Positions 8,191 to 17,921 of a DNA stretch of 64,000 nt are shown here, one piece after another. A model generated the notes under the pieces. That model was not told where the DNA came from, made no database searches, and saw only the letters and a list, made by a program, of their open reading frames with translations. The DNA lies in assembly GCA_001464935.1 (NCBI GenBank), contig LNEL01000047.1, forward strand, positions 62,001 to 126,000. The letters are read 5' to 3'. The translations under genes and the position numbers were made by a program. Numbering within the stretch: position 1 is the first letter of the stretch; each line of letters starts with the position of its first letter. Source of the stretch: Gammaproteobacteria bacterium Ga0077536. GTDB lineage: Bacteria; Pseudomonadota; Gammaproteobacteria; Ga0077536.

Positions 8191-9645
8191 TCAGCCGGCC
8201 GCGCCGCTGAGTGCCGCGCGGCCCGCGCTTGCCACCAATGCCTTGGTGACGCGCTGTACGCCGCTGCTGCGGGCCTGCTGCTCCGCGTAATCGCGCATCC
8301 GCTTCGCCGCGGAGATGCGCACCAGGATCGGAACCGTGCTGAGCGTTTCGTCGAGCGCAGCCTTGGCGTCTTCGTCCCACTCGAGGACGGGATCGAGGCG
8401 GCCGGGTGTCGCTTCCACACGATCGAGCACGGTCGCCAGTGGCAGGATGTTGAACAGCGCATCGAACAGCGCGTTGCAGACTTCCTGCACGACATAGGTC
8501 GCGCCGCCGTAGCCCATGAACGGTGTGCCGGTATGACGGCGGATGATCGCGCCCGGAAAAGACGCTGGAATGTAAGCCGAGCGCCCGCCGGCCTCGGCGA
8601 TGTACATCCGCTCGTTGTAGCTGCCGAACACGACCAGCGGCGACTTCTCGTGCAGCTGCGTGCGGATGGCATCGTTATCGGTCTTGGCGCCGGCCTTGCG
8701 CGCGACGGCGAACGAACACGGCATGCCGAGTTCATCCTCGAGGAAACGTCGCAGGCCGGTCGTGTAGGTCTCGTTCGCGACGACGGCGAAGCTCGCCGTG
8801 CCGAAGAAGTCCTGCGTGACGGACCGCCACAAATCCCACAGCGGCTTGATCGTCGTGTGCTTCTCACGCTCGATGAACGGTTCGGGATCGAGGCCGAGGA
8901 GTTCGCCCAGCTTGCGTAAAAAGCGGGTCGTACTGTGCAGCCCGATCGGCGCTGCGAGGTAGGGCTTGCCGAGCGCTTCGCACAGCAGGCGTCCATGTTC
9001 GCGATACATGCAGACGTTGACTTCGGCATCACCGAGCCGCGGCACGTCGGTCAGATGGCAGCCGAGCGGAAACGTCAGGTTGACCTCGGCGCCAATGCCC
9101 TCGATGAGGCGCGTGATTTCCGCGAGGTCGGACCACGTGTTGAAGTGGCCATACATCGGGCCAATGATGTTGACCTTCGGCGCCGCGGTGGTGGTCTCGG
9201 TCGCAGCGCGTGCAGCCCCTTTGCGGCCCCCATACTCCTTCCACAGCCAGGCCATGGCGCGATCCGCGCTCTGCCACTGGTCTTCGTCGATCGTACGCGG
9301 CAGGAAGCGGTGGAGATTCGTGCCTTCGGGCGTCACGCCGCCGCCGATCATCTCGGCGATCGAGCCGGTGACGACCACCGCCGGCAGGTCCGGGTCGAGC
9401 GTCTGGTGCGCGCGACGCATCGCTTTTTCGGTCCCGTCCTGGCCCAGTTCCTGTTCGCTGAGGCCGGTGACCACGATCGGCAGTTCATGCGGCGGCAGTC
9501 CATCGGTGTAATGCAGCACCGAGGTCACAGGCAGGTTCTCGCAGCCCACCGGCCCGTCGATGACGACCTGCAGCCCCTTGACCGCTGTGAAGACGTACAC
9601 CGCGCCCCAGTAACCACCTGCCCTGTCGTGATCGAGGACGAGCAT
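8191..9645 (-). CDS. bchZ: Chlorophyllide a reductase subunit Z
   Basis: A 484-residue nitrogenase-like catalytic subunit. With BchY it forms the heterotetramer that receives electrons from BchX and reduces ring B of chlorophyllide a. The N-terminal [23 protein letters not shown] and [25 protein letters not shown] are family hallmarks, including a cluster-ligand Cys. The ATG lies directly after the bchY stop codon, with no gap. Length is normal. Confidence 0.96.
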   Translation of the reverse strand: MLVLDHDRAGGYWGAVYVFTAVKGLQVVIDGPVGCENLPVTSVLHYTDGLPPHELPIVVTGLSEQELGQDGTEKAMRRAHQTLDPDLPAVVVTGSIAEMIGGGVTPEGTNLHRFLPRTIDEDQWQSADRAMAWLWKEYGGRKGAARAATETTTAAPKVNIIGPMYGHFNTWSDLAEITRLIEGIGAEVNLTFPLGCHLTDVPRLGDAEVNVCMYREHGRLLCEALGKPYLAAPIGLHSTTRFLRKLGELLGLDPEPFIEREKHTTIKPLWDLWRSVTQDFFGTASFAVVANETYTTGLRRFLEDELGMPCSFAVARKAGAKTDNDAIRTQLHEKSPLVVFGSYNERMYIAEAGGRSAYIPASFPGAIIRRHTGTPFMGYGGATYVVQEVCNALFDALFNILPLATVLDRVEATPGRLDPVLEWDEDAKAALDETLSTVPILVRISAAKRMRDYAEQQARSSGVQRVTKALVASAGRAALSGAAG

Positions 9646-11175
9646 TTACATCATCTCCTCTGCTTTGCGCTTCGCGGCCTGACGCGCCATCTTGCGGCGA
9701 TTCATCTCGCGAAACTCAGGGTGATCGACGGGTTCTTCGGTCCAGATGCCGCTGTTGTTGCCGGTGCCGACGCCTTCGAAGAAGGCCAGCATGTCGTCGA
9801 AGCGCGCCTTGTTGCCCATCGCGGCGTTGACGACCGTCGCCAGCGACCCGGCGCCGGCGGCCCCCATCAGCGGACGGGCGGAAATCAGGTTCGTGAAGTA
9901 CAGCGCCGGCGTCGCGCGTTCCTTGGCTTTCTGCACCACCGGCGTCGTGCCGATGACCAGGTCGGGCCGGAACTCCTCGAACGCCGCGACATCCTGCTCG
10001 AGTGAGGCGCGGAACTGCACATGGATGCCGCGGGCAGCGAGCCATTCGCGATCGGCTTCGCTCCATTCGGTGCGCGGACAGGCGGTGCCGACATAGCGCA
10101 CATCGGCGCCGGATTCGACCAGCAAGCGCGCCACCAGCAGTTCGGAGCCTTCGTAGCCGGACATCGTGATGCGGCCCTTGATCGGCGAGTTCGAGAGGGC
10201 TTTCGCAATCGTCGGCAGCACGCGGTTCTTCGCGGCGTCAATCTGTGAGCGGGCTACACCGCAGGTGTCGCCGATCGCGTCGAGCCATGCCGCGGTGCCG
10301 TCGTGACCGACCGGCGCTGAGCCGACAATCGGGCGTCCGGCGGCACTGAACTCGCGGATCGAGGCGGTATAGAACGGGTGGATCGCGGCGACGGCGACGC
10401 AGTCGAGCGCGGCATACAGTTCACGCCATTCCCGGTTCGGAATGACCGGCCCGGCGGCAAGGCCCAGCGGCTCGAGCAGTCCGCCGATCGTCACCGGGTC
10501 GACCGGGAACATCTCGCCGAGCAGCGCAATCGTCGGGCGCTCGCTGCGCCCGCCGCGCGGCGCCTGCACCGGACCGCGCTCGGCTTCCGCCCGTGCGAAC
10601 TTCAGCAGGGCGCCGGCCAGCACGTCTTTCGCTTCCGCATGCGTCGGCACGCCGAAACCGGGTACATCGATGCCGATGATGCGCACACCGTTGATCTGCT
10701 TCGGCAGCAGGCGCAGTGGTACGCCGGATGCCGTCGGCACGCAGAGATTGATGACCACGATCGCGTCATAGTGTTCGGGATCGGCGAGCTTGTGGACCGC
10801 ATCGCGGATGTCTTCGAACAGCTTGCCGGTGACGAGCGTTTCGGAGTTGAACGGCACGTAGCCGACACTGCGGCGCGCGCCATAGAAATGCGACGTGAAG
10901 GTCAGCCCGTAGACGCAGCAGGCAGAACCTGACAGCACGCTGGCGGTGCGACGCATGCGCAGACCGACGCGCAGCGCGCCAAAGGCCGGGCACATGCTCT
11001 GCGGCTGGTCGTGCGGGCCGCGCGGATAGTCGGCCGCATACTTCGCGAGCAGTTCACCGTTGCCGGCCGCTTCCGCGGCGCGCGTCAGCTGCTCGCGACC
11101 GCCATGGCAATCGACGCCGGCCACGGATGCCGCGGCGACGCTGTCTTGATGCTGATTGTCGTTGCTCACTGTCAT
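9646..11175 (-). CDS. bchY: Chlorophyllide a reductase subunit Y
   Basis: A 509-residue partner of BchZ. The SMCPAFGALRVGLRMRRTASVLSGSACCVYGL segment holds the family cysteines, and RITMSGYEGSELLVARLL lies further on. The start MTVSNDNQHQ at 11175 follows a GGGAGC ribosome binding site in the 14-bp gap after bchX; the open frame extends upstream into bchX antisense space but has no support. It is translated in the order bchX-bchY-bchZ. Confidence 0.95.
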   Translation of the reverse strand: MTVSNDNQHQDSVAAASVAGVDCHGGREQLTRAAEAAGNGELLAKYAADYPRGPHDQPQSMCPAFGALRVGLRMRRTASVLSGSACCVYGLTFTSHFYGARRSVGYVPFNSETLVTGKLFEDIRDAVHKLADPEHYDAIVVINLCVPTASGVPLRLLPKQINGVRIIGIDVPGFGVPTHAEAKDVLAGALLKFARAEAERGPVQAPRGGRSERPTIALLGEMFPVDPVTIGGLLEPLGLAAGPVIPNREWRELYAALDCVAVAAIHPFYTASIREFSAAGRPIVGSAPVGHDGTAAWLDAIGDTCGVARSQIDAAKNRVLPTIAKALSNSPIKGRITMSGYEGSELLVARLLVESGADVRYVGTACPRTEWSEADREWLAARGIHVQFRASLEQDVAAFEEFRPDLVIGTTPVVQKAKERATPALYFTNLISARPLMGAAGAGSLATVVNAAMGNKARFDDMLAFFEGVGTGNNSGIWTEEPVDHPEFREMNRRKMARQAAKRKAEEMM

Positions 11176-11189
11176 GCTCCCGCTCGTCG

Positions 11190-12203
11190 TCAGACCGCGT
11201 CGTAGATCACTTCGAGCGTGGCGCGCGGCTGTTCCGGCTTGCCGAGCATGTCGGCGGCCGTCGCCGGCTGAAGCACGTAGTCGCGCCCCACCTGGCTGCC
11301 CTTGAACAGTCCCAGCAACGCATCCTGCGTCAACGGCGTCGGCCGCAGCGGCGGTGCGTCGGCCACGTTGCGCGCGAGGTCCTCGAACAGCGAGCCCCAC
11401 TCGCTGCCGGGCCGGCCGATGATTTCGTAATTCGCGCTCTTGCGCCGGATGTCCTCGTGCGCCGGAATCGCAGCGAGCACCGGGATGCCCGCAGCGGCCG
11501 CGAAGGCCTGCGCTTCTCCGGTGTTGTCGTCCTTGTTGATCAACAGGCCCGCGACACCGACGTTGCCGCCGAGCTTGCGGAAGTACTCGACGGCCGAGCA
11601 CACGTTGTTCGCGACATACAGCGACTGCAGGTCATTCGAGCCGACGACGATGACCTTCTGGCACATGTCACGGGCGATCGGCAGGCCGAAGCCGCCGCAC
11701 ACCACGTCACCGAGGAAGTCGAGCAGCACGTAGTCGAAGCCCCATTCGTGAAAGCCGAGTTTCTCGAGCAGTTCGAAGCCGTGGATGATGCCGCGGCCAC
11801 CGCAGCCGCGACCGACTTCGGGTCCGCCGAGCTCCATCGCGAACACGCCGTCGCGCATGAAGCAGACGTCGCTGATCGAGACTTCCTCACCGGCGAGTTT
11901 CTTCTTTGACGAGGTTTCGATGATCGTCGGGCACGCCCGGCCACCGAACAGCAGTGACGTGGTGTCACTCTTCGGGTCGCAGCCGATCAGCAGCACGCGT
12001 TTGCCCTGCTGGGCCATCATGTAAGAGAGGTTCGCAAGCGTGAAACTCTTGCCGATGCCGCCCTTGCCGTAGATCGCGATGACCTGTGTCTTGCTGGTGG
12101 CGGCCGTCGGCACCGGATCGGGCTCCATGCTGGCCTCGATGCGCAGTTGTTTGGTCATGTCACGCAGTGGGCTTTCGACGATGGACGAGGTCTGCGAAGT
12201 CAT
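11190..12203 (-). CDS. bchX: Chlorophyllide a reductase iron protein subunit X
   Basis: A 337-residue NifH-like ATPase that passes electrons to BchYZ. The P-loop GKGGIGKS is at about residues 46-53, and the Cys residues expected to hold the shared 4Fe-4S cluster are in CFMRDGVFAMELGGPEVGRGCGGRGI and the VVCGG region. An N-terminal extension of about 38 residues precedes the fold. Its ATG overlaps the bchC stop by 4 bp. Confidence 0.96.
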   Translation of the reverse strand: MTSQTSSIVESPLRDMTKQLRIEASMEPDPVPTAATSKTQVIAIYGKGGIGKSFTLANLSYMMAQQGKRVLLIGCDPKSDTTSLLFGGRACPTIIETSSKKKLAGEEVSISDVCFMRDGVFAMELGGPEVGRGCGGRGIIHGFELLEKLGFHEWGFDYVLLDFLGDVVCGGFGLPIARDMCQKVIVVGSNDLQSLYVANNVCSAVEYFRKLGGNVGVAGLLINKDDNTGEAQAFAAAAGIPVLAAIPAHEDIRRKSANYEIIGRPGSEWGSLFEDLARNVADAPPLRPTPLTQDALLGLFKGSQVGRDYVLQPATAADMLGKPEQPRATLEVIYDAV

Positions 12204-13141
12204 GCGCGGTTTCTCCAGTCGAGAATCATTTTGAGACAGTCGGGGTCCATGAACGCTGTGCGGTAGGCTTCATCAGCGTCGCGGAAACTGCGCCGGTGGC
12301 TGATCAGGCCGTCGAGCGACAGCAGGCGTTCGGCGGTCAGATTGCGGACGGCGGCGAGATCGGGTTCCTGCCATTCGGCGGCAATCTGGAAGCGCGCTTC
12401 GCGCAGGAACGCCGGCGGGAAATCGAACGACACGCGCTCGGCATAGAAACCGGCGAGGATGATGTCGCCGCCGTGCGCGAGATGCGTGACGAGACCATCG
12501 ATCGCCGCTGCGTTCCCGCTGGCGTCGATGATCGTGCGGTAGTTGCGGCAGGTGTCCGCCGACGGCTGCAGCACCTGGTAACCGGTCGCGCCGCCAGCAC
12601 GCTTCGCGTCGGTTTCCCACACTGTCGGCGCGCTGCCCCATTTCAGCAGGGCGATGCGCGCGATCAGTCTGCCCAGCACACCGTGACCGACGATCAGTTG
12701 CGGGCCACCGTCATTCGCGAGCGCCACCGCGTGATAGGCGGTGGCGGCGAGCGCCAGCAGCGCGCCCTGCTCGCCCAGGTGTTCCGCGTACGGATGGGCG
12801 CGATGACCGGCGACGACCAGGCGGGACGCGGCGCCACCGAACAGGCCGCGGATGTCACCGAAACAACGCGCGCCGGGCACGAACACCTGTTCGCCGTTGC
12901 TGCGTCCCGAGGCACTGCCGGCCTCGACGATGCGGCCGACCGATTCGTAACCAGGCACCAGCGGGTAGCCCATGCCCGGAAACGGCGGCATGAGGCCCGT
13001 CCAGAGCAGCTTCTCCGTCCCGGTGCTGATGCCGCTGTATTCGATGTCGACGACGACGTCCTGCTCGGTCGGATCGGTCAGCTCCAGTTCGGTCAGCACG
13101 AGTTGACGGGGCTGTTCCATCACAACGGCACTCGCTCGCAT
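12200..13141 (-). CDS. bchC: 3-hydroxyethyl bacteriochlorophyllide a dehydrogenase
   Basis: A 313-residue medium-chain dehydrogenase that oxidises the 3-hydroxyethyl group of bacteriochlorophyllide to the acetyl group. Family features include DIEYSGISTGTEKLLW, YPLVPGYESVGRI and the nucleotide-binding segment LIVGHGVLGRLIARI. GGGAGC stands before the ATG. It is first in bchCXYZ; the gap upstream has two PpsR operators and a sigma70-like promoter, so this unit can be transcribed independently of crtEF. Confidence 0.94.
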   Translation of the reverse strand: MRASAVVMEQPRQLVLTELELTDPTEQDVVVDIEYSGISTGTEKLLWTGLMPPFPGMGYPLVPGYESVGRIVEAGSASGRSNGEQVFVPGARCFGDIRGLFGGAASRLVVAGHRAHPYAEHLGEQGALLALAATAYHAVALANDGGPQLIVGHGVLGRLIARIALLKWGSAPTVWETDAKRAGGATGYQVLQPSADTCRNYRTIIDASGNAAAIDGLVTHLAHGGDIILAGFYAERVSFDFPPAFLREARFQIAAEWQEPDLAAVRNLTAERLLSLDGLISHRRSFRDADEAYRTAFMDPDCLKMILDWRNRA

Positions 13142-13194
13142 CGTCTGCTCCCGACCTCTGGTTCGAGGCGTCCAGAAGGCCGGACGCGCTCGTA

Positions 13195-13238
13195 TGTAAT
13201 ACTAACTAGACAGATAAAAATGTCAACTTTAATTTACA
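13195..13238 (-). promoter_or_regulatory. bchC promoter with two PpsR/CrtJ operators 8 bp apart
   Basis: Perfect TGT-N12-ACA palindromes lie at 13195-13212 and 13221-13238, separated by exactly 8 bp, the spacing known at the bchC promoter of Rhodobacter capsulatus where CrtJ binds cooperatively. Read toward bchC there is a TTGACA -35 (inside the distal site), 16 bp, then TAGTAT as -10 (inside the proximal site). Bound repressor would cover the polymerase contacts. Confidence 0.85.
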
Positions 13239-13260
13239 CGCAAACAGCTTTCTAATTCGT

Positions 13261-14433
13261 TCAGTTGACACTCGCAATCACGAGCGTCAGCGGCAGTGGA
13301 CCGGACGTGGGGCGGACGTCGACCTGGGCAAAGCCCGCCTCACCGAGCATCCGGCGGACTTCTTCCGGCGTGCGCGGCCGACCGCTGCCCATCGCCTTCA
13401 GGTACATCCCGAAATAGGCGGCGCCGACCACGTCGCCGCGTCCGCGTTCGATCATCGGTTCGGCGATGACCAGTCGGCCGCCGTCGGGCAGCGCGGCGCG
13501 GATGTTCCGCAGCAGCCGCCGCGCGGGTTCGTCATCGTGGTCGTGCAGCACACGCACCAGCGTCACGACATCGGCGCCGGCCGGCAGTGCATCGGTGACG
13601 AAGTTGCCGCCGACGCTGTCGGCGCGCGCGGCATGACCGGCGGCTTCGAGTCGCGCCAGCGCGCGGGCGGCGACCGCCGGCAGGTCGAACACCACGCCTT
13701 CGAGCGCGGGGGCGCTGTCGAGGACGTTGATGACGAAGCGGCCTTCACCACCGCCGATGTCGAGCAGCCGGCGATGACGCGTGAAGTCGTAGGCGTGGAT
13801 CACTGCCTGCGACACCATGTCCTGCGACACCGACATCAGCGCCGAGTAGCGAGCCACCGCGTCCTCGTCGAGGGCCCCGGGTGTCGCGCTTTGCGCGTAG
13901 GCCCAGTACTGCCCGAGCCGGGTGCCGTGGCGTTCGCCGCGCAGCACTGCGAGTGGGTCCTGGAGATCGGCGTAGAACATCTCGTGATGCAGGACCATGG
14001 CGCGCAGACCGGGATTGGCGAGCAGCACGGCGCCGCGCGGGCCGAGGCCGATCGCATCGCGGCCGCGCAGTTCGAGCAGGCGCAGCGCGATCGCGGCGTC
14101 GAGCAGCACCTGCGCGCCCTCCGGCGGCAGCGGGAGAGACGCCCGCAGACGGGTCATCGGCACGGGGCCGTGGCGAAGCTGCTCGAGCACGTCGAGCCGC
14201 ACGATCACGCCGAGCACCTGCGAGTAGACGAAGCCGGCGCAGAGGTCGAACATCGCGCGCGCTTCGCGGCGGGCGAACAGACGCACGATCGGCGCCTGTG
14301 CCGCCCAAGCATGAAACGAGGGGTTGCTCAGTGTCGCATCGCGCCAGCGCGCCCACCGGTCCCGCCACGCGCGCCAGGCGTCGCGCATCGTGGCGGCCGG
14401 CGGCGCGGCCGGGGCCGAGGTCTCAGGCCGCAC
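13261..14433 (-). CDS. crtF: Demethylspheroidene O-methyltransferase
   Basis: A 390-residue SAM-dependent methyltransferase that methylates the 1-hydroxy group of acyclic carotenoids to the methoxy form (spheroidene/spirilloxanthin branch). The Rossmann SAM motif LLDIGGGEGRFV lies near residue 220, and DVVTLVRVLHDHDDEPARRLL follows. The N-terminal half has the plant-type O-methyltransferase dimerisation helices. The frame opens with GTG at 14433, overlapping the crtE stop by 11 bp; an internal ATG at residue 16 (MRDAWRAW) is an alternative start. Confidence 0.93.
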   Translation of the reverse strand: MRPETSAPAAPPAATMRDAWRAWRDRWARWRDATLSNPSFHAWAAQAPIVRLFARREARAMFDLCAGFVYSQVLGVIVRLDVLEQLRHGPVPMTRLRASLPLPPEGAQVLLDAAIALRLLELRGRDAIGLGPRGAVLLANPGLRAMVLHHEMFYADLQDPLAVLRGERHGTRLGQYWAYAQSATPGALDEDAVARYSALMSVSQDMVSQAVIHAYDFTRHRRLLDIGGGEGRFVINVLDSAPALEGVVFDLPAVAARALARLEAAGHAARADSVGGNFVTDALPAGADVVTLVRVLHDHDDEPARRLLRNIRAALPDGGRLVIAEPMIERGRGDVVGAAYFGMYLKAMGSGRPRTPEEVRRMLGEAGFAQVDVRPTSGPLPLTLVIASVN

Positions 14434-15292
14434 GAGCCTGCACGTCGGCCGGGATCAGGCGCAGGGCTTCCGCCCGTATCAAGGCCGTGAGCTGCGCGCG
14501 ACCGGCACATTCCGGAATCGCGGCGACCGAGGCTTCGACGAGGTGATTGAAGCGCTCCAGCGCGCCGCGCAGGCCGAGTTCGCGCGCCGAGCTCGGGCGC
14601 CCCAGGGACTGGTCGATGCCGATCGGTTTGCCGAGCAGCGCCGGATCCCCGGCCGCATCCTGCACGTCATCCGCGACCTGGTAGGCTTCGCCGAGTCGCT
14701 CACCGAGCAGGCGCCAGCGCTCGTAGTCGGCACCGGCCGCGAGCGCACCGGCGGCGGTCGCCGCGGCGAACAGCGCACCGGTCTTCGCGCACTGGTATTC
14801 GCCGAGCCGCACCTGTGCTTCCGACTCCCAGGCCTGACCGGCGCAAATCCCGTTCGGCATGCCGACGGCGCGGGCGACGATGCCCAGCAGCGCCGGCAGG
14901 CGCTCCGGCACGGCGACCAGGCCGCGTCCGAGCATCTGGAAGGCCAGCACGATCAGCGCGTCGCCGGCAAGGATTGCAATGCGCTCGCCGAACTGGGCGT
15001 GCACGGAGGGCAGGCCGCGGCGCAACGGGGCATTGTCGAAGCACGGGAGATCGTCATGCACGAGGCTTGCGCAGTGGAGCAGTTCGATGGCGGTGGCAGC
15101 GGCTTCGGCGGTGGCACTGCGGGTCTCACCGCAGGCCATCGCGACGGCGATGCACAGCCGCGGGCGGATGCGGGCACCGCCCGGAAACACCGCATGGCGC
15201 ATCGCGGCGCCCAGGGTCGGTGGGCCGCCCCGGATTTCGGCGTTGACCACGGCATCCATCAACAGCTCATCTATCAACTGCAGCAGTTCCAT
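14423..15292 (-). CDS. crtE: Geranylgeranyl diphosphate synthase
   Basis: A 289-residue polyprenyl synthase that makes the C20 precursor shared by carotenoids and the bacteriochlorophyll tail. The first Asp-rich motif DDLPCFD is at about residues 80-86 and the second in YQVADDVQD. GGARIRPRL is the substrate-binding segment near residue 40. GGAGG stands 4 bp before the ATG, a short but usable spacing. It is divergent from crtD across a shared 101-bp control region. Confidence 0.95.
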   Translation of the reverse strand: MELLQLIDELLMDAVVNAEIRGGPPTLGAAMRHAVFPGGARIRPRLCIAVAMACGETRSATAEAAATAIELLHCASLVHDDLPCFDNAPLRRGLPSVHAQFGERIAILAGDALIVLAFQMLGRGLVAVPERLPALLGIVARAVGMPNGICAGQAWESEAQVRLGEYQCAKTGALFAAATAAGALAAGADYERWRLLGERLGEAYQVADDVQDAAGDPALLGKPIGIDQSLGRPSSARELGLRGALERFNHLVEASVAAIPECAGRAQLTALIRAEALRLIPADVQARAA

Positions 15293-15307
15293 TGGTCCTC
15301 CACGGCG

Positions 15308-15350
15308 TGTAAATTTGAATTGTCGTTGCGTGTGTCAATTAAGATAGACA
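15308..15350. promoter_or_regulatory. crtE-crtD divergent control region with PpsR/CrtJ sites
   Basis: A perfect TGT-N12-ACA site at 15333-15350 is accompanied by a degenerate partner at 15308-15325 that starts TGT but ends TCG, 7 bp away. Read toward crtE, a TTGACA -35 lies in the perfect site; its -10 is weak. One regulator bound here could control both the crtEF/bch run and crtDC. Confidence 0.75.
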
Positions 15351-15393
15351 CTTCGCCTCCGGGAAGCAAACCGAAATCACCAGGAAGTTCGTT

Positions 15394-16932
15394 GTGCGAC
15401 GCACGCAGGTCATCGTGATCGGGGCGGGGGTCGGTGGCCTGACGGCCGCCGCCGAACTCGCCGCGGGCGGCTGCGCCGTCACCGTGCTCGAACGGACCGC
15501 GCAACCGGGCGGCAAAGTGCGCCAGGTCGAGATCGACGAATGCCGTCTCGACGTCGGCCCGACGGTGCTGACGATGCGCTGGGTTTTCGATGAACTCTTC
15601 GCCGCGCTCGGCAGCGATCTGAACGATCACCTGCGGCTGCATCCGGCGTCGATCCTCGCGCGTCATGCGTGGGACGATCGGGGCTCACTCGACCTGTACG
15701 CCGATCGCGCCCGCACGATAGACGCCATCGGCCGCTTTGCCGGCGCCGGTGAAGCTCATCGCTATGCGCAGTTCTGCGCGCACGCGGCCGAGATATTCAC
15801 GACGCTCGACGCGCCGTTCATGCGCGTCGGCAATCCGGACATGCTGGGTCTGATCAGTCATCGGCACTTTTCGGGTGTGCAGCGGCTCACGCGCATCGCC
15901 GCGTTCTCGACCCTGTGGCAGGCGCTGGGCGCTCATTTCAACGATCAGCGCCTGCGTCAGCTGTTCGCGCGCTACGCCACGTATTGCGGATCTTCGCCGT
16001 TCAGTGCGCCGGGCACGCTGATGTTGATCGCGCATGCAGAACTCGCCGGCGTGTGGTGCGCGGAAGGCGGCATCTACGGCCTCGCCCGCGCGCTCGTGGC
16101 ACTCGGCCGACAACACGGCGTTGAACATCGTTATTGCTGCGACGTGCGGGAAATCCTGCTGAATCGCCGCCAGGTCACCGGCGTGATGCTCGCGGACGGC
16201 ACGCAGCTCGGCGCCGATATCGTGATCTGCAATGCCGACATCGCCGCCGTCAGCGCCGGCCTGTTCGGACAGGCGGCGCGGCGCGCGGTGCCGGCCGTCG
16301 ATGTCAGGCAGCGCTCCCTGTCCGCCCTCACGCTTGCCCTGCATGCGCGCACCAGCGGCTTTCCGCTCGCGCATCACAGCGTGTTCTTCGGCGACGATTA
16401 CGCGGGCGAATTCGCCGATGTGTTTTCCCGGCGCACACTGCCCGCGAAACCGAGCGTGTACGTCTGTGCACAGGATCGCGGCGAACACGCATCGCCGCCT
16501 GCCGCAGGCGAACCAGAGCGCCTGTTCTGCATCATCAATGCGCCAGCGAATGGCGATACACGGCAGTTCTCCAGGCACGACATCGACGCCTGTCGCGAAG
16601 CCGCGATCGCGCAACTCGCGCGCTGCGGCCTGACGCTCGATTACGCGCGCGAGCAACTGGTGACGACGACACCACGCGATTTCGACAAGCTGTTTCCGGG
16701 CACTGGCGGCGGCCTCTACGGCAGCGCGACGCACGGTTGGCGCTCGTCGTTCTCGCGGCCGGGCGTGCGCAGTCGCATCCCCGGGCTGTATCTCACCGGT
16801 GGCAGCGTGCATCCCGGCGCCGGCTTGCCGATGGTCACGCTCTCCGGCCGGCTCGCAGCCGCCAGTGCGCTCGAAGATCTGAGGTCCGGCCGCGGCCGCA
16901 GCCGCGTCACGGTGCCGCATGCTGGCGCCTGA
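15394..16932 (+). CDS. crtD: 1-hydroxycarotenoid 3,4-desaturase (methoxyneurosporene dehydrogenase)
   Basis: A 512-residue FAD-dependent carotenoid desaturase. VIVIGAGVGGLTAAAELA at the N-terminus is the FAD fold, ERTAQPGGKVRQ follows, and LYLTGGSVHPGAGLPMVTLSGRLAA near the C-terminus is the family signature. It introduces the 3,4 double bond after CrtC hydration. The frame opens with GTG at 15394, with AGGAAG upstream. It overlaps crtC by 14 bp. Confidence 0.92.
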   Translation: MRRTQVIVIGAGVGGLTAAAELAAGGCAVTVLERTAQPGGKVRQVEIDECRLDVGPTVLTMRWVFDELFAALGSDLNDHLRLHPASILARHAWDDRGSLDLYADRARTIDAIGRFAGAGEAHRYAQFCAHAAEIFTTLDAPFMRVGNPDMLGLISHRHFSGVQRLTRIAAFSTLWQALGAHFNDQRLRQLFARYATYCGSSPFSAPGTLMLIAHAELAGVWCAEGGIYGLARALVALGRQHGVEHRYCCDVREILLNRRQVTGVMLADGTQLGADIVICNADIAAVSAGLFGQAARRAVPAVDVRQRSLSALTLALHARTSGFPLAHHSVFFGDDYAGEFADVFSRRTLPAKPSVYVCAQDRGEHASPPAAGEPERLFCIINAPANGDTRQFSRHDIDACREAAIAQLARCGLTLDYAREQLVTTTPRDFDKLFPGTGGGLYGSATHGWRSSFSRPGVRSRIPGLYLTGGSVHPGAGLPMVTLSGRLAAASALEDLRSGRGRSRVTVPHAGA

Positions 16933-17869
16933 CGCCGCCCTGAACTTCGCGCGCCCGGTGCCCGCCGACGGCTATGCGTGGTGGTATCTCGACGCCCTGA
17001 GCGACGACGGCGAGCACGGACTCGTGATCATCGCGTTCATCGGCAGCGTGTTCTCACCGTACTACGCTTACGCGCGCCGCCGCGGGCCGACGAATCCCGA
17101 ACACTATTGCGCGATCAATGTCGCCCTGAAGTCGCGCCGGCAGCAACGCTGGGCGATGACGGAGCGTGGCGCTGCGCGTCTCGCCCGCAGCGACGAGGTG
17201 CTCGTCATCGGACCCAGTGCGCTGCATGCCACCGCCGACAGCCTGCGCATCGACATCGATGAAGTCTGCGCGCCCTTGCCGTTCAGGCTGCGCGGGCGGG
17301 TCGAGGTGCAGGGCATAGGCCCGGGGCTTGGCCCCTATGCGCTCGACGGCGACGCCGCACACCTGTGGCAGCCCATCGCGCCCACCGCGCGCGTCACGGT
17401 CGATTTCACGCAGCCCGGCGCGCGCTGGTCCGGCCACGGCTACCTGGACACCAATCGTGGCCAGCTCCCGCTCGAACGCAGCTTCCGCGGTTGGCACTGG
17501 TCGCGCATGCGCCTGCCGGACGGCAGTGGCCGCTTGCTGTATGACGTCGACGCGCTCGACGGCCGCGGCGCCCTCCTCGCGCTCGATATCGATCGGGACG
17601 GCGTTGCGCGGCACGGCGACGCGCCCCCGCCCCGCGTACTCGCGAAAAGTCGCTGGGGCATCGAGCGCGTCACGCGCGCGGCGCCCGACACGCAGGTCGA
17701 CGTTCTCGACACGCTCGAAGACGCGCCGTTCTACGCGCGCTCCACACTGCGGACGACCGTCGCCGGCGTCCCCAGCGAGGCCGTGCACGAAAGCCTGTCG
17801 CTGCGGCGCTTCGTCGCCCCGTGGGTGCAGTTCATGCTGCCGTTCCGCATGCCCAGATCGCCGTGGTAG
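16919..17869 (+). CDS. crtC: Carotenoid 1,2-hydratase (hydroxyneurosporene synthase)
   Basis: A 316-residue enzyme that adds water to the end group of neurosporene or lycopene. Family features include GYAWWYLDALSDDGEHGLVIIAFIGSVFSPYYAYARRRG near the N-terminus, HYCAINVAL, and the central GYLDTNRG and FRGWHWSR segments. It overlaps crtD by 14 bp and ends in MPFRMPRSPW. With crtD, crtF and crtI it points to spheroidene- or spirilloxanthin-type carotenoids; no crtA is present in the window. Confidence 0.94.
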   Translation: MLAPDAALNFARPVPADGYAWWYLDALSDDGEHGLVIIAFIGSVFSPYYAYARRRGPTNPEHYCAINVALKSRRQQRWAMTERGAARLARSDEVLVIGPSALHATADSLRIDIDEVCAPLPFRLRGRVEVQGIGPGLGPYALDGDAAHLWQPIAPTARVTVDFTQPGARWSGHGYLDTNRGQLPLERSFRGWHWSRMRLPDGSGRLLYDVDALDGRGALLALDIDRDGVARHGDAPPPRVLAKSRWGIERVTRAAPDTQVDVLDTLEDAPFYARSTLRTTVAGVPSEAVHESLSLRRFVAPWVQFMLPFRMPRSPW

Positions 17870-17881
17870 CGGGTCGCCGGA

Positions 17882-17911
17882 CCGCGCCGGTCATGTGACC
17901 GCGCGGCGCGG
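17882..17911. terminator. Hairpin between converging crtC and the crtB-linked small gene
   Basis: CCGCGCCGGTCA pairs with TGACC and GGCGCGG around a TG loop, giving 12 paired bases with one 4-base bulge. It lies 12 bp after the crtC stop and 10 bp from the stop of the minus-strand small gene, so it can serve transcripts from both sides. There is no clear T-run. Confidence 0.5.
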
Positions 17912-17921
17912 ACAGGCAAGG

